From IMG/VR virus record IMGVR_UViG_3300021479_000014, positions 16,610 through 80,609 of that record: a stretch of DNA of 64,000 bases; one strand, written 5' to 3'. Origin of the DNA: a virus. The notes beneath the pieces are model-generated. The model did not search any database. It worked only from the letters and a program-made list of their open reading frames with translations, and was not told where the DNA came from. Below are positions 8,549 to 17,050 of the stretch, piece after piece; within the stretch, counting starts at the first letter, position 1, and each line of letters starts with the position of its first letter. The translations under genes were made by a program, and so were the position numbers.

Positions 8549-8919
8549 TGGGAGAAGCCAAACGAAGAGGAATAATAGTCAATACTACCAGGCTAAGTTA
8601 TATTTGTGATTGTCTAAATTGTGGAGTAGAAATTGACGCTGCTACAAGCGTTGGCCATAAACATTTACCAAAACCAGGAGCCATTGCCATTTGTATAGTG
8701 TGTAGTCATATTATGGCTTATGATAAAAATCTACACTTGCGAGAACTTACAGATGATGAAATTCTAGCCATTGCGGGTAGACCAGAAATCATCTTCCTCA
8801 TCAACGGCCTAGGTGGCGCCAAAGCAAAATGGGAGAGTGAACATGGTAAAGGAACGTGGGGTCAAAAAGCCAGGGAGAGGCTCGCGCAAGTTCGAGCATC
8901 CAGGGCTCAGATTCAATAA
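8545..8919 (+). CDS. Zinc-binding small protein
   Basis: 124 residues. Two Cys pairs (CDCLNCGVE about residue 22 and ICIVCSH about 50) form a treble-clef-like or ribbon zinc site; the C-terminal half is basic and helical (GTWGQKARERLAQVR). The next gene starts inside its tail. Function unknown. Confidence 0.65.
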   Translation: MMGEAKRRGIIVNTTRLSYICDCLNCGVEIDAATSVGHKHLPKPGAIAICIVCSHIMAYDKNLHLRELTDDEILAIAGRPEIIFLINGLGGAKAKWESEHGKGTWGQKARERLAQVRASRAQIQ

Positions 8920-9145
8920 ACTCAAAGGAGAGTTGAATAAAAATGAATATGAGTGCGCTGCATGTCACGAAGTGTTCATTGCTGCGATAAGTGATGAACA
9001 AGCCATAGCAGAAGCAGCGGAGAATTTCCCAACAGTACCGATTGAGGAAACTTCAATCGTGTGCGAGGACTGCTTTCAAAAGATGATGGCAGACGTAGCT
9101 GCGCACCCATGGGCATACCCACCACTCCCACCGGAGAAAAAGTGA
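8843..9145 (+). CDS. Zinc-binding small protein
   Basis: 100 residues. ATG 8843 has GAGAG upstream and removes a 10-residue extension that lies within the preceding gene. Very basic N-terminus (KKPGRGSRKF), then CAACHE (about residue 37) and a distal CEDC (about 77): a likely four-Cys zinc site. Ends in a Pro-rich tail. Role unknown. Confidence 0.65.
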   Translation: MVKERGVKKPGRGSRKFEHPGLRFNKLKGELNKNEYECAACHEVFIAAISDEQAIAEAAENFPTVPIEETSIVCEDCFQKMMADVAAHPWAYPPLPPEKK

Positions 9146-9234
9146 TGCGGATCGACATATTATGGATCATAGCTGTCATGTTTATGGTGGCCTATGGTGG
9201 CCAAATCATCATCAATCTACTGGGGTTAAAATAA
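9145..9234 (+). CDS. 29-residue membrane peptide
   Basis: ATG overlaps the previous stop (TGATG), and its TAA overlaps the following ATG. The product is one hydrophobic helix (IDILWIIAVMFMVAYGGQII). Too short for a database-style call; supported mainly by the overlaps on both sides. Confidence 0.5.
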   Translation: MRIDILWIIAVMFMVAYGGQIIINLLGLK

Positions 9235-9785
9235 TGGTCAATTATGATAAGTTCAAACGTCCAGGCAGCGGAGTAGCGCCAAAGCCGCTTGATAAGACTG
9301 AGCTTGAGATCGTAAGAGCAGACATGAAGTATCTCATTGAGAAAGAAAAAGAGAATGGTGATTGGGCCAAATGGTTAGAATCACAAAAACCATTTGGAGC
9401 ATATACAATCCCACTCAACTTCGTTGAAGTTGATCTAAGTATACAGGTCACGATCCTCGATGCTCATGGCAATCCGGTAGTTGTGGCTGGCCCAACTCCC
9501 ATCTTCCAAGCCATATCAGAAGAAATTCAACGCCGTGCCCATATCAATCATGACCCCAATCTTGACCCAATGGCTCCTCTTCTAAGGCCAGGCAGCATCA
9601 CCGCAGAAATATTCACATTCTATGTTGGTCGCGCCCCAGAGAATGATGATCTTCTTCGGTGTAATTGTGAACTAGCAGGACAGTGGGGCCATATTGGATG
9701 TGGTTGGTGCAATCTGTGCGTGAAGCCAAAATTCATGTGCCATGGCCATCCGCGAATGCCACGACCTGGAGATGCTCTATGGTAG
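9234..9785 (+). CDS. Conserved-looking phage protein with C-terminal Cys-rich tail
   Basis: 183 residues. Start ATG 9234 overlaps the stop of the peptide before it. Middle is mixed alpha/beta; the last 50 residues carry about seven Cys and two His (RCNCELAGQW, CGWCNLCVKP, MCHGH), pointing to one or two zinc sites. No enzymatic motif. Followed by a coupled small gene. Confidence 0.65.
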   Translation: MVNYDKFKRPGSGVAPKPLDKTELEIVRADMKYLIEKEKENGDWAKWLESQKPFGAYTIPLNFVEVDLSIQVTILDAHGNPVVVAGPTPIFQAISEEIQRRAHINHDPNLDPMAPLLRPGSITAEIFTFYVGRAPENDDLLRCNCELAGQWGHIGCGWCNLCVKPKFMCHGHPRMPRPGDALW

Positions 9786-9991
9786 ATGATGCGCAACATG
9801 ATGACCATATTTGGGTGACCGTGAGAGGTGAATCTTGGGCTATAGCTGAGATCTACAAAAGTTGGATATGGTTATGGAGAGGTTATTGGCCAAACATGGA
9901 AGTTGCGCTCCTAGATACAAATGGCATTGACTGGGTTGGATATTGTGATAGGGCTGTCTTTATGATGTATGGTGATACTATTGTGTGGTAA
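9779..9991 (+). CDS. Small aromatic-rich protein
   Basis: 70 residues from ATG 9779, which overlaps the stop of the preceding gene; the longer frame to 9683 is rejected since it lies within that gene. Eight Trp in 70 residues (WVTV, SWAI, KSWIWLWRGYW). Beta-strand-like pattern. Last gene of the early cluster before the GC-rich region. Confidence 0.55.
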   Translation: MVDDAQHDDHIWVTVRGESWAIAEIYKSWIWLWRGYWPNMEVALLDTNGIDWVGYCDRAVFMMYGDTIVW

Positions 9992-10423
9992 TTTTACTGG
10001 TGAAGGTTGTAGAATTATGGTTCGTGGATTTTTGACGCTAGTGCAGAGACGGTGGCCACCAAGTGGTGGGCGCAAACAGGTGAATTTCTGATTCTCCGAA
10101 AGCGTCTCCGACGCTTCTGGCTATCCCTAGATCGTCTAGGAAGCTCTAGGAGCTGGGGCTTTTTCTAGGGGCACGGACATAGCGGGCAACGACCGAGGGC
10201 TGATGGACGGCCTTCCTAATGCGTTTAAACGCATATCGCCAAGGTTAGGCGACAATCGTCGCCGAGGGCGACTGGCCCTATTTATTAGATGCCCATAGAT
10301 GTTTTTTAGGGGCAAAACCATTAAAATAATTCTAGACTTTCCTACGCGGTAGGAGTAGCTTGTTTCTTGTCGGACGGCGATGTCGCCCTCCGCTAAAACG
10401 CCCCGAGCGGGCAGGAGAGAAAA
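9992..10423. other. GC-rich hairpin-dense intergenic region
   Basis: 432 bases with no convincing gene. Hairpins: AAGCGTC/GACGCTT at 10100-10116, CCTAGA/TCTAGG at 10126-10140, GGCGAC/GTCGCC at 10248-10263; a 16-bp palindrome ATGCGTTTAAACGCAT at 10219-10234. Base composition is visibly higher in GC than the flanking genes. No tRNA was seen. Could be an imported element, structured RNA or regulator sites for the gene at 10424. Confidence 0.45.
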
Positions 10424-10885
10424 ATGGGTAAGGTATCGTTAGACGAGCGCATTGCGCTCGCCGTGTCCCAGGCGCTTGCGCTTAAGACACGCAAGGCTCG
10501 CGATCCGGTCGTTCCGGTGGACGAGAGCGAGTGGGACCGCGTTGCGCGTGTCCTGCGTATGCAGAAGGGCATGCGTGGTATGCTCTTGCGGCATATCGTG
10601 CGCAAGGGTCCGGGCGTGTACACGTTCGAGGGCATACATGCGGTGGAGGGTCTCGAGTGGATCTCGGCGCCTAATGTCGCTGCGTGCCTAACGCATATCG
10701 CCTGGAAGATGCAGGGCGGTTCGGGGTCGGGCACGGTCGCCCCGTGTGGGTACACCCTCGCCGTCGATGGGACGGGTGTTAACGTGCGGGCAATGCTCGC
10801 CCGCGTTAAGCCCGCGAAAAAGCCGGTGGCTCGCAAGGCGAAGGCTTTGCCCGCTCCGGTGGCGAAGAACACAGACGCCGCGTAA
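10424..10885 (+). CDS. GC-rich small protein with basic Ala/Lys/Pro tail
   Basis: 153 residues with GGAGAG before ATG 10424. The N-terminal 110 residues look like a compact alpha/beta domain (DERIALAVSQALALK, IAWKMQGGSGSGTVAPCGYTL); residues 125-153 are a basic AKKPVARKAKAL tail like histone-like or DNA-compacting tails. GC content and codon choice (third-position G/C) differ sharply from almost every neighbour, implying separate origin. Followed directly by a strong terminator. Family not recognised. Confidence 0.7.
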   Translation: MGKVSLDERIALAVSQALALKTRKARDPVVPVDESEWDRVARVLRMQKGMRGMLLRHIVRKGPGVYTFEGIHAVEGLEWISAPNVAACLTHIAWKMQGGSGSGTVAPCGYTLAVDGTGVNVRAMLARVKPAKKPVARKAKALPAPVAKNTDAA

Positions 10886-10890
10886 AAACT

Positions 10891-10916
10891 GGGGAGGCGC
10901 AAGCCTCCCCTCTTTT
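10891..10916 (+). terminator. Terminator with GCAA tetraloop
   Basis: Stem GGGGAGGC (10891-10898), loop GCAA, complement GCCTCCCC (10903-10910), then TCTTTT. Six bases after the stop of the GC-rich gene. Confidence 0.85.
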
Positions 10917-10949
10917 CCCCTCGTTTCTCACTAGTCAGGAGTCATCAAA

Positions 10950-11078
10950 ATGGCACACATCTACTCGGGAGTTAACTCCCAGCATCGCGACCCCATCGAT
11001 CACCTCGAAGATGGGTGGGTGGTCTACGTCAGCGACGACCAGGTCCAGATCCTCATCATTATCGTGGAGGTGGAGTGA
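10950..11078 (+). CDS. 42-residue acidic peptide
   Basis: ATG 10950 has CAGGAG upstream; reading frame is closed by TGA at 11078. Product has a conserved-looking core (DGWVVYVSDDQVQILIIIVE). GC-rich codons like the gene at 10424, sharing its origin. The stop overlaps a second possible 18-residue basic peptide (11078-11134), for which evidence is thin. Confidence 0.5.
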   Translation: MAHIYSGVNSQHRDPIDHLEDGWVVYVSDDQVQILIIIVEVE

Positions 11079-11137
11079 TGGCCAAACTCCAGCGCTTATG
11101 GCGGCGCATCATGGGTCAAAGACCATACTTCTAAGAT

Positions 11138-11162
11138 GGGGTGGCGCAAGCCACCCTTTTTT
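11138..11162 (+). terminator. Terminator with GCAA tetraloop
   Basis: Stem GGGTGGC (11139-11145), GCAA loop, GCCACCC (11150-11156), then six T. A second terminator of the same design as 10891-10916. Confidence 0.85.
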
Positions 11163-11164
11163 AT

Positions 11165-11667
11165 CAACGTGGTGATAGATGATATTTGGCTTTTGATGCG
11201 CACCAATTTGCGTGTCACCATGCCATATGTCATTTATCATTTCACCAATGGTGAGAGATAATTTTTGACTGATGATATATGATATGGATGATATTTGGCG
11301 TGATATGTTCTCGGTTTGTTCTCAGCTGTCATATGTGTTCTTGATCTGTTCTTTATGATTATCATTTGTGGTGACTTCTGATTTTCCGCTTTTGGCTTTG
11401 GTTGCGCACCAAGCATTATGATGTTATCATTGTCTACTTTGTTCTAAAATAAAGCAGACATAAAAAGCATAACGATATCAATGACTTAGGTGCATCAGTC
11501 TACTTTGTCCGCTTTGTATGCTTATCATACCGTCCTACATGTATGATTTAAAATACAGCTATACCAGGTCAGCAAAGATTTATCATTTGGTGGAGCACTT
11601 TCCCCAAGCATTTCAGTTGGTTATGCCTGAAACTTAATCTAAAACATTAAGCAGACAATTTACAGAT
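11165..11667. other. AT-rich repeat region, possible replication origin
   Basis: 503 bases without a gene, beside the replicative helicase. It holds short repeats: GATGATATTTGG at 11178-11189 and 11287-11298; GTCTACTTTGT at 11432-11442 and 11498-11508; AAGCAGACA near 11453 and 11650. Many TGATATATGATATGG-like steps make it unwinding-prone. An origin is inference; a regulatory leader for the minus-strand helicase gene is not possible because that gene reads toward this region. Confidence 0.4.
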
Positions 11668-13212
11668 CTAGAATAGATTATGCGATGACATGATGTTTCT
11701 TTCAGTAAAAGTAGGATATTCCCACACATCATTATCATCACCCCAATTAAATTTTGATTTAAGTCTAAAATCCATTAGCGCGCGACAAATACTCAATTTC
11801 GGAATTGTATAAACATTCAGCCGTTCTTTTCCGGCATTGTATTTATCAGTATGTTTTATCATACTAACAATTTTACCATTTGGATAAGTTTGTACTCTAC
11901 CATTATCAAGCTTTGGTATGAGCGCAGCAAATTGCATTCCAAACGATCGTGGATCACATCTATGTTTATCATTTATCCTCTTTTGAGCATCAACAAAATC
12001 TTGATATAATTTTTCTTTCACTACCATATATCCATTATCATTTTGATTAACAAATGGCAATTGGCCACTCACCAATAGATTAAACCACCAACGCTCTACA
12101 CCTGTCATAGTTTCAGTTTTCTGTTCAATTTGCGCCTCAGTTACCAATGCTGTTCTGAGATTAACATCAATTTTCCAATTCATCAATTCATACATGAATG
12201 CTTCCAATCCACCATGCTCCAATAGTTCTTCATCAAGAGCATCGAAATATGATTTAACATCCTTCTGAGCGCTGCTAACATTCAATACAAAAAATCTTCT
12301 TTCATCATATGATGCTGGAACTAGCCAATCAGCATTGCCAATTATGATTGAGCGAATATAGCTCTTCACACTACGACCTGGTAAGTTCTTTGGATTGATA
12401 AATAATGTATCGCCAGTTATGATATGTTTCAATGTGCTCTCGTGAGCCTTATCGCCTGCCCATATTGCTTCTTCCAAACATAACAATATTATCTTTTCCA
12501 AATGATCATTATGAGGGCCAAATATGGAATTTTTACTATCAATTGGCAAATAAATCTTTTGTTTTCGCTCTTCTGGGTAGCCATTCATCAATCGTCCAAG
12601 TGTGAGAGCCAAATATGATTTTCCTATCCCTTTGATACCTTTCAATACCAATGCTGTTCCAAGTTTATTCCATGGCTCTTGGAATATCTGAGCGCACCAA
12701 CACATTAGCCAATGATAATGCTCTTCATTACCACTGCATATAATATTTCTGATATAATCCAAGAACAAATGGCAATCGCCTTGTTTTGGCTCCATAGCAA
12801 ATCCACGCCATGTATTATATGCTCCACTGCGCATTGTTTTAGAATCAAATTTATATTTGGGATCGAATATGATTCCTTTCTCATATGTGCGCCTCAATGG
12901 CCAATCCAACCATAATTGTGATGCTGGAACTGCTTTTGGAGGTCCATCTTCTTGAGTTACATTGATTTTAATATGTCTTAATGAACTGATAAAATCTTTC
13001 TCAGTACGCAACTGCATTTCATCTTCTAATCGCTCATCAATAATCATAAATTTGCCCACTATAGATGTAATGGCTGATATGCTATCCACCCATTCGTTTG
13101 AATCTCTTGTAGATTTGATTTCTGGGCGCTCAGAACGTTTCTGTTGTGCGCCAAAGAGTGGATTATTTCTGAGCTGATTGAGACGGATGATGTTATCATC
13201 TTCTTCAGACAT
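11668..13212 (-). CDS. Replicative helicase, DUF5906/NrS-1-like (SF3-type)
   Basis: 514 residues. Walker A GIKGIGKS (192-199), Walker B-like hydrophobic stretch with acidic pair ILLCLEEAI (about 242-250), and a sensor-like IIIGNADWLVPASYDERRFF downstream: the arrangement of SF3/DUF5906 phage helicases, often fused to a primase but here alone. It unwinds DNA at the fork. No AEP or Toprim domain is visible in the N-terminal 180 residues; the primase activity is probably supplied by the gene at 28100. ATG start preceded by GGGGAAA. Confidence 0.85.
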   Translation of the reverse strand: MSEEDDNIIRLNQLRNNPLFGAQQKRSERPEIKSTRDSNEWVDSISAITSIVGKFMIIDERLEDEMQLRTEKDFISSLRHIKINVTQEDGPPKAVPASQLWLDWPLRRTYEKGIIFDPKYKFDSKTMRSGAYNTWRGFAMEPKQGDCHLFLDYIRNIICSGNEEHYHWLMCWCAQIFQEPWNKLGTALVLKGIKGIGKSYLALTLGRLMNGYPEERKQKIYLPIDSKNSIFGPHNDHLEKIILLCLEEAIWAGDKAHESTLKHIITGDTLFINPKNLPGRSVKSYIRSIIIGNADWLVPASYDERRFFVLNVSSAQKDVKSYFDALDEELLEHGGLEAFMYELMNWKIDVNLRTALVTEAQIEQKTETMTGVERWWFNLLVSGQLPFVNQNDNGYMVVKEKLYQDFVDAQKRINDKHRCDPRSFGMQFAALIPKLDNGRVQTYPNGKIVSMIKHTDKYNAGKERLNVYTIPKLSICRALMDFRLKSKFNWGDDNDVWEYPTFTERNIMSSHNLF

Positions 13213-13227
13213 GGCATTTCCCCAGAA

Positions 13228-13431
13228 CTATTCTTCTTCGCTGATATGTACTACTCTCAGCGCATCATATATTTTCTTGAATTCTCTATTGGCCATACTT
13301 ATATTCTCAAATTCTATTGGCCTAAATGATTCACTATTATCTGTGTCCCACAATTTTATGACATTATCTTTTATAGTGACACAACGTATATGATCCATAT
13401 TGGTGATGATAGATCCTGATTTAATCCACAT
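13228..13431 (-). CDS. Small hypothetical protein
   Basis: 67 residues; GGGAGG five bases before the ATG is a strong binding site. Beta-rich with Ile/Val strands and an acidic C-terminal tail (HISEEE). It precedes the helicase in the same minus-strand operon, so a replication accessory role is possible but not shown. Confidence 0.65.
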   Translation of the reverse strand: MWIKSGSIITNMDHIRCVTIKDNVIKLWDTDNSESFRPIEFENISMANREFKKIYDALRVVHISEEE

Positions 13432-13443
13432 ATTAACCTCCCA

Positions 13444-13617
13444 TTACGCTGCAAATAAATCACGTCCCATTATTTTAAGTTTACGATTTCTTTTTCTGAA
13501 ATCACGTTTCCTACAAACATCACAACAAAATCTCTGATTTTTTATTACCTTTATGAATTCTTTATTGCATTCGTGACAATTGATAACTAGCTTTTTTAGT
13601 TCTGTATCAATATCCAT
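13444..13617 (-). CDS. 57-residue zinc-finger protein
   Basis: ATG 13617 follows AGGAGAG. The product has CHEC (residues 14-17) and CCDVC (31-35) pairs, i.e. a four-Cys zinc finger with a basic helix after it (RKRDFRKRNRKLK). Too short to call in standard gene finding. Likely DNA- or RNA-binding. First gene of the minus-strand helicase operon. Confidence 0.6.
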   Translation of the reverse strand: MDIDTELKKLVINCHECNKEFIKVIKNQRFCCDVCRKRDFRKRNRKLKIMGRDLFAA

Positions 13618-13759
13618 CTTTCTCTCCTGCTACCGGGATCGTAAGCATAGAACGAGACGAGTCTCTCAGCAAGCCCTAAAAATCAGAAATCGTAGATCAT
13701 ATTTCTGTTTTTCAGATATCGCCTTAATTTCGACACAATTGGAGAGTTATCATGCAAGC

Positions 13760-14002
13760 ATGATAAATGAACACCCAGAAACTGCTAGACAAAGAGCAGC
13801 GCGTATCTGGCGCAATCATCAAATTCAACAAATGGGTATTCAACAGCCAGAGCCAACTATACCTGAAGTGACATTGAATGAGATTGAGGCGCGATTCAGA
13901 AAAGAAATGAGAGATGCGCTCCAACAACACAATAAGAACAAATCATTACTCCAATATTTGATATTGAAACTACGTCAGAGGAAGAGTAAAGATGACAAGT
14001 AA
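13760..14002 (+). CDS. Small helical protein upstream of the small terminase
   Basis: 80 residues starting MINEHPETARQRAARIWRN. The longer in-frame start at 13580 is rejected because it overlaps the promoter region of the minus-strand gene and encodes no plausible N-terminus. Very basic and Gln-rich, with long helices (RFRKEMRDALQQHNKN). Its last codons overlap the terminase start. The binding site GGAGAG at 13741 is 13 bases from this ATG, so the start is uncertain. Confidence 0.55.
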   Translation: MINEHPETARQRAARIWRNHQIQQMGIQQPEPTIPEVTLNEIEARFRKEMRDALQQHNKNKSLLQYLILKLRQRKSKDDK

Positions 14003-14636
14003 TGCGTATCATCCTGATGATCAACCAGCCATGTTGGCTGAAGATTGGGAGCGTATGAAATTTGAGCAGCGCCAACAAGCTGAACAAGAACGTATCAGAA
14101 AAGCTCAACAAGATGAGATCAATCGTGAACTCCATAAAGAACAAATCAAAATAAAGGACAAAATCAATTATACTGAAGAATTGGCACAAGAGATATGTGA
14201 ACGTATTGCTGCTGGTGAGTTGCTCATTAATATTTGCAAAGATGAGCACATGCCCACTGTGCGCCGCTGTAATGTGTGGCTGAAGCAAAATGACGACTTC
14301 AGTATTCTATATAAAGACTCAATCAATGATCGCTTATCCATATTTGAAGAGCAGGTGATCAGCATCGCTGATGATGCAGCGCATGATTTTAGAGAAATAG
14401 TGAAGAATGGAAAGACCATCAAAACGCAAGATGCTGAGGTGATTGCCAGAGCCAAGTTGCGCGTCGAAGTGAGATTCAGGCATCTCAAAGCTGGTAGGCC
14501 TGGCAAATGGGGCGATACTTCAACTCTCATCACTAAGAGTGAGGATGAGGCTGCCATTGACAATATGACCACAGAAGAAATGGAAAAGAAGATTGCTGAT
14601 CTGGAAGAAAAAGACAATATCATCAAAGTGGTATGA
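13992..14636 (+). CDS. Terminase small subunit, Sf6-like
   Basis: 214 residues. After a Gln/Glu-rich coiled N-terminal 55 residues comes the signature YTEELAQEICERIAAGELLINICKDE (about 60-85), then a helix-turn-helix NVWLKQNDDF and the C-terminal EVIARAKLRVEVRFRHLKAGRPGKWGD, all typical of the Sf6/HK620-type small terminase. It recognises the packaging start site and hands DNA to the large subunit. Unusually, the large subunit is 8.8 kb away on the other strand. Faces the DUF3631 gene tail to tail. Confidence 0.85.
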   Translation: MTSNAYHPDDQPAMLAEDWERMKFEQRQQAEQERIRKAQQDEINRELHKEQIKIKDKINYTEELAQEICERIAAGELLINICKDEHMPTVRRCNVWLKQNDDFSILYKDSINDRLSIFEEQVISIADDAAHDFREIVKNGKTIKTQDAEVIARAKLRVEVRFRHLKAGRPGKWGDTSTLITKSEDEAAIDNMTTEEMEKKIADLEEKDNIIKVV

Positions 14637-14677
14637 TTGATGATAAATGATGTTGTAACTTAGCACGTAATTCCTGC

Positions 14678-14690
14678 CCTCGATCCGAGG
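14678..14690. terminator. Small hairpin between convergent genes
   Basis: CCTCG at 14678-14682, loop ATC, CGAGG at 14686-14690, in the gap between the small terminase and the DUF3631 gene. Short stem and no T-tract, so only a weak terminator candidate. Confidence 0.35.
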
Positions 14691-14709
14691 CGCTAGATTG
14701 AGTGGCTAA

Positions 14710-15723
14710 TCAGCTATATCTTGTCCACATTTCTTCAAAATCTTCTCTGAACCAGCATCGCTGAACTGGGCCACGTTGGTGCCTATATGGACGGCTTCTG
14801 ATTTGGAATTCCACTAGTATGTTACCCAATACTCGTTTTGTGACTTTGTGCTCAGTATAATCAACCTCGAAATCACCGTCCTTATCTTCACGTAATGTTT
14901 CGCAAAGATAATCTGTGGTGATGATCTTGGCCTTTGTTTTTGTGAACACTTTCTGTGTATCACGCAACACTGACTCTCTTATATCAAGAGTAGCACTCTC
15001 ATTCATATACGTGAGAGCCATACTTCTGACTAAATGGCCTCTACCAAAATAGTCAGCAATGGCAATTAGAGGGCGCCACTTGTCTGCATTACGTCCAACC
15101 ATCGAAAGAGGCATTTTCGGATCTGGATCCAAATTTTGACCCGAATGTTCGGCCCATCTATGCAATTGAGATGCATAGTAATGTTCTCTTGGGCTGAACC
15201 TCTCAAGAGGTTTAGATGAGCGATGCAACCTGATTACAACTGATCTACTCATTAGAGTTGCTGGCACTTTACCGATACCAGCAAGTGCAACTGGGCCATA
15301 AACTGGCCAATTGACTACAGTCTTATCTGGTTGTACGCGCGATACACTTCCACCGAAACTATGCCCGTCATTAAGAATGGATCTCATTCTCTTAACGATT
15401 GACATATTGTCCACTTCGTCAATCAACAATGAGTGTTTGTTGGCTAGACGAAGCAGAGATGCTTCAGATGGATCTATCACTCTTTTGGATTCCCACGCCA
15501 TTGCACCAAGAATATTCAGAACTGTGCTCTTTCCACAATTCGGAACAGGACTGAGGATAGTCAATCTTGGTGACTTATCGTATTGCATGAAGACGTGAGT
15601 ATGTAGCGCCCATAGAGCTGCGCCCCACATATAGTGTGGTTTAGCATCCATATAAGTGTCGAAGACCTTTACCACTTGATCAAGTGGATTTGGCGCTATG
15701 GTAGTTTTCTTTGTCAGACTCAC
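14710..15723 (-). CDS. DUF3631-type ATPase
   Basis: 337 residues from GTG 15723 (AGGAGA upstream). Walker A PVPNCGKST (59-67), Walker B LLIDEVD (99-105), then an arginine-rich segment MSRSVVIRLHRSS: the DUF3631 pattern, often the C-terminal ATPase of phage primases or conjugative proteins. Here it stands alone. Likely a DNA-dependent ATPase in replication, perhaps loading the primase-polymerase at 28100. Reads away from the gene-poor hairpin region. Confidence 0.8.
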   Translation of the reverse strand: MSLTKKTTIAPNPLDQVVKVFDTYMDAKPHYMWGAALWALHTHVFMQYDKSPRLTILSPVPNCGKSTVLNILGAMAWESKRVIDPSEASLLRLANKHSLLIDEVDNMSIVKRMRSILNDGHSFGGSVSRVQPDKTVVNWPVYGPVALAGIGKVPATLMSRSVVIRLHRSSKPLERFSPREHYYASQLHRWAEHSGQNLDPDPKMPLSMVGRNADKWRPLIAIADYFGRGHLVRSMALTYMNESATLDIRESVLRDTQKVFTKTKAKIITTDYLCETLREDKDGDFEVDYTEHKVTKRVLGNILVEFQIRSRPYRHQRGPVQRCWFREDFEEMWTRYS

Positions 15724-16610
15724 AACGGTTCTCCTAATAGGCCGAAATTACGTGCAAAGTTACACGTATGGCTTGGCAGTATTGCCTAAAAGGTGAGCCG
15801 TCCATAGGCGATTTACGATGTCAAACAGCACATTGGTCTAGCCCTATTATAGCACGTTTTCTAATGTGAAGCAAACCCACATTAAATAGTGGCGCATCAA
15901 GTCATCTATCACCATTATCAATAGCTGATGATATTTGACAATTGAACATGGCAAATCTGTGTATGAATTCTGAACCGCCAAAGTGCGGCAAAAATAGGGC
16001 TTGCCTTCCTTCGCGATTTCGGCTAGACTACCCTCTAGCCCGCTATAGGCGCGGGCGAAGACGATCTGATCTGACTTCTACTGCGGTTACACTTGACATT
16101 CCGCCGAAAGCGGTCTCTGCGGTTTTTGACAGATCCTACGACCCGCTGTTTGACATTCGAGGATTGCTTTATGCCGGCTGGGCTCGTCCGTGTTCGGGGC
16201 TGATTACGCATGTCTGAAGACATGCGGAGAATCAACAGGAGCGGTAAAAGGATCACTCGTAGAATAGCGCAAGTATCACGGGGTTGCGAAGAACAACGCT
16301 CTGATACGAAAGGCAAGCGCATGACAAGTTGCCTGAGGATGTTTGACCAGCCTTAGATGCAGGAAAACAGATTTGACGAACTCATGTAACACCCTGTTGA
16401 GTCCAAAAAGGCAAGAGACAGTGTTTTGAGGGTGCAAACTGGACGGGAAAAGAAACCGTACGTGGCGAGCAAGGGAACATCCGAAACCCAGACATTGTGC
16501 GATAGTGTCTGGTGACCCAAAAAATCAAAGACAGCAATACAGAGCACAGCGGGATGAAATAATCCTGCTGTGTTCAATAGTGCTGTCAGCACTAGAAAGG
16601 AGAAATCAAA
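15724..16610. other. Gene-poor, hairpin-rich region, possible structured RNA
   Basis: 887 bases with no gene I can support; the frame at 15942-16217 gives no recognisable protein. Hairpins: GGCTAGA/TCTAGCC at 16021-16040 overlaps GCCCGC/GCGGGC at 16038-16056, so the two exclude each other; GCATGTC/GACATGC with TGAA loop at 16208-16225; CCAGACA/TGTCTGG at 16488-16512; an 11-bp near-perfect stem at 16545-16572; TAGTGCT/AGCACTA at 16578-16594. Middle part is more GC-rich than flanking genes. A leader or noncoding RNA is possible. Confidence 0.45.
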
Positions 16611-17045
16611 ATGTCTTATAGAAGTAAAAAGATTCAAAAAGAAAAGCATGAATCTTATTCTGCATCATTGCGACAAATAGTTCTCTCAACAACAAGAGAA
16701 CGTCTACCACAACAAGACGGATATGTTGTGGCTCAAACGCCAAGAAAGAAGCGTTCTAAGTGGCGTATCGTAATTGATCCTGAAAATAGCAAGAAAACGC
16801 GAAAAGTTTCAGGATTCAGAATTAAAACATCAATTAAAGATCCAACTGTCAATCGTTATAGAGAAAACGATCAGAATTTAGGATATATCAACAAGAAGAA
16901 GTATTATGGGAGGTTTACGACTAATCCAAAGACCAAAGGGCGCGTCTTAGCTGTTATTCAGCAACCAGCGCAAGCAGCGTCTCAAGAGTCAGAATATATG
17001 CAGATCGAAGGAATAGTCATCGAAGGCGAGTATACTGAGGAGTAA
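16611..17045 (+). CDS. Basic hypothetical protein
   Basis: 144 residues with AAAGGAG upstream of ATG 16611. Strongly basic (MSYRSKKIQKEKHE..., KKRSKWRIVIDPENSKKTRK), ending in an acidic stretch EGEYTEE. No recognised fold. First gene of the long plus-strand operon after the structured region. Confidence 0.65.
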   Translation: MSYRSKKIQKEKHESYSASLRQIVLSTTRERLPQQDGYVVAQTPRKKRSKWRIVIDPENSKKTRKVSGFRIKTSIKDPTVNRYRENDQNLGYINKKKYYGRFTTNPKTKGRVLAVIQQPAQAASQESEYMQIEGIVIEGEYTEE

Positions 17046-17050
17046 GTACA

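Noticed and set aside
10136-10321. Minus-strand 61-residue frame
   Set aside because: Low-complexity Arg/Ser/Pro reading of GC-rich hairpin DNA without a binding site.
9992-10423. tRNA gene in the GC-rich gap
   Set aside because: No acceptor stem with T-loop GTTCRA and anticodon arm could be aligned; the hairpins are small and independent.
11267-11274. Possible fourth hammerhead core CTGATGA at about 11267
   Set aside because: No GAAA or matching stems nearby; an AT-rich chance match.
15942-16217. 91-residue frame in the structured gap
   Set aside because: Composition unlike neighbours, no ribosome binding site and no recognisable protein; hairpins explain the region better.
16290-16345. 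GAAA followed by CTGAGGA near 16305-16340 (hammerhead-like)
   Set aside because: Only about 20 bases separate the two core parts, too few to form both stems III and I.
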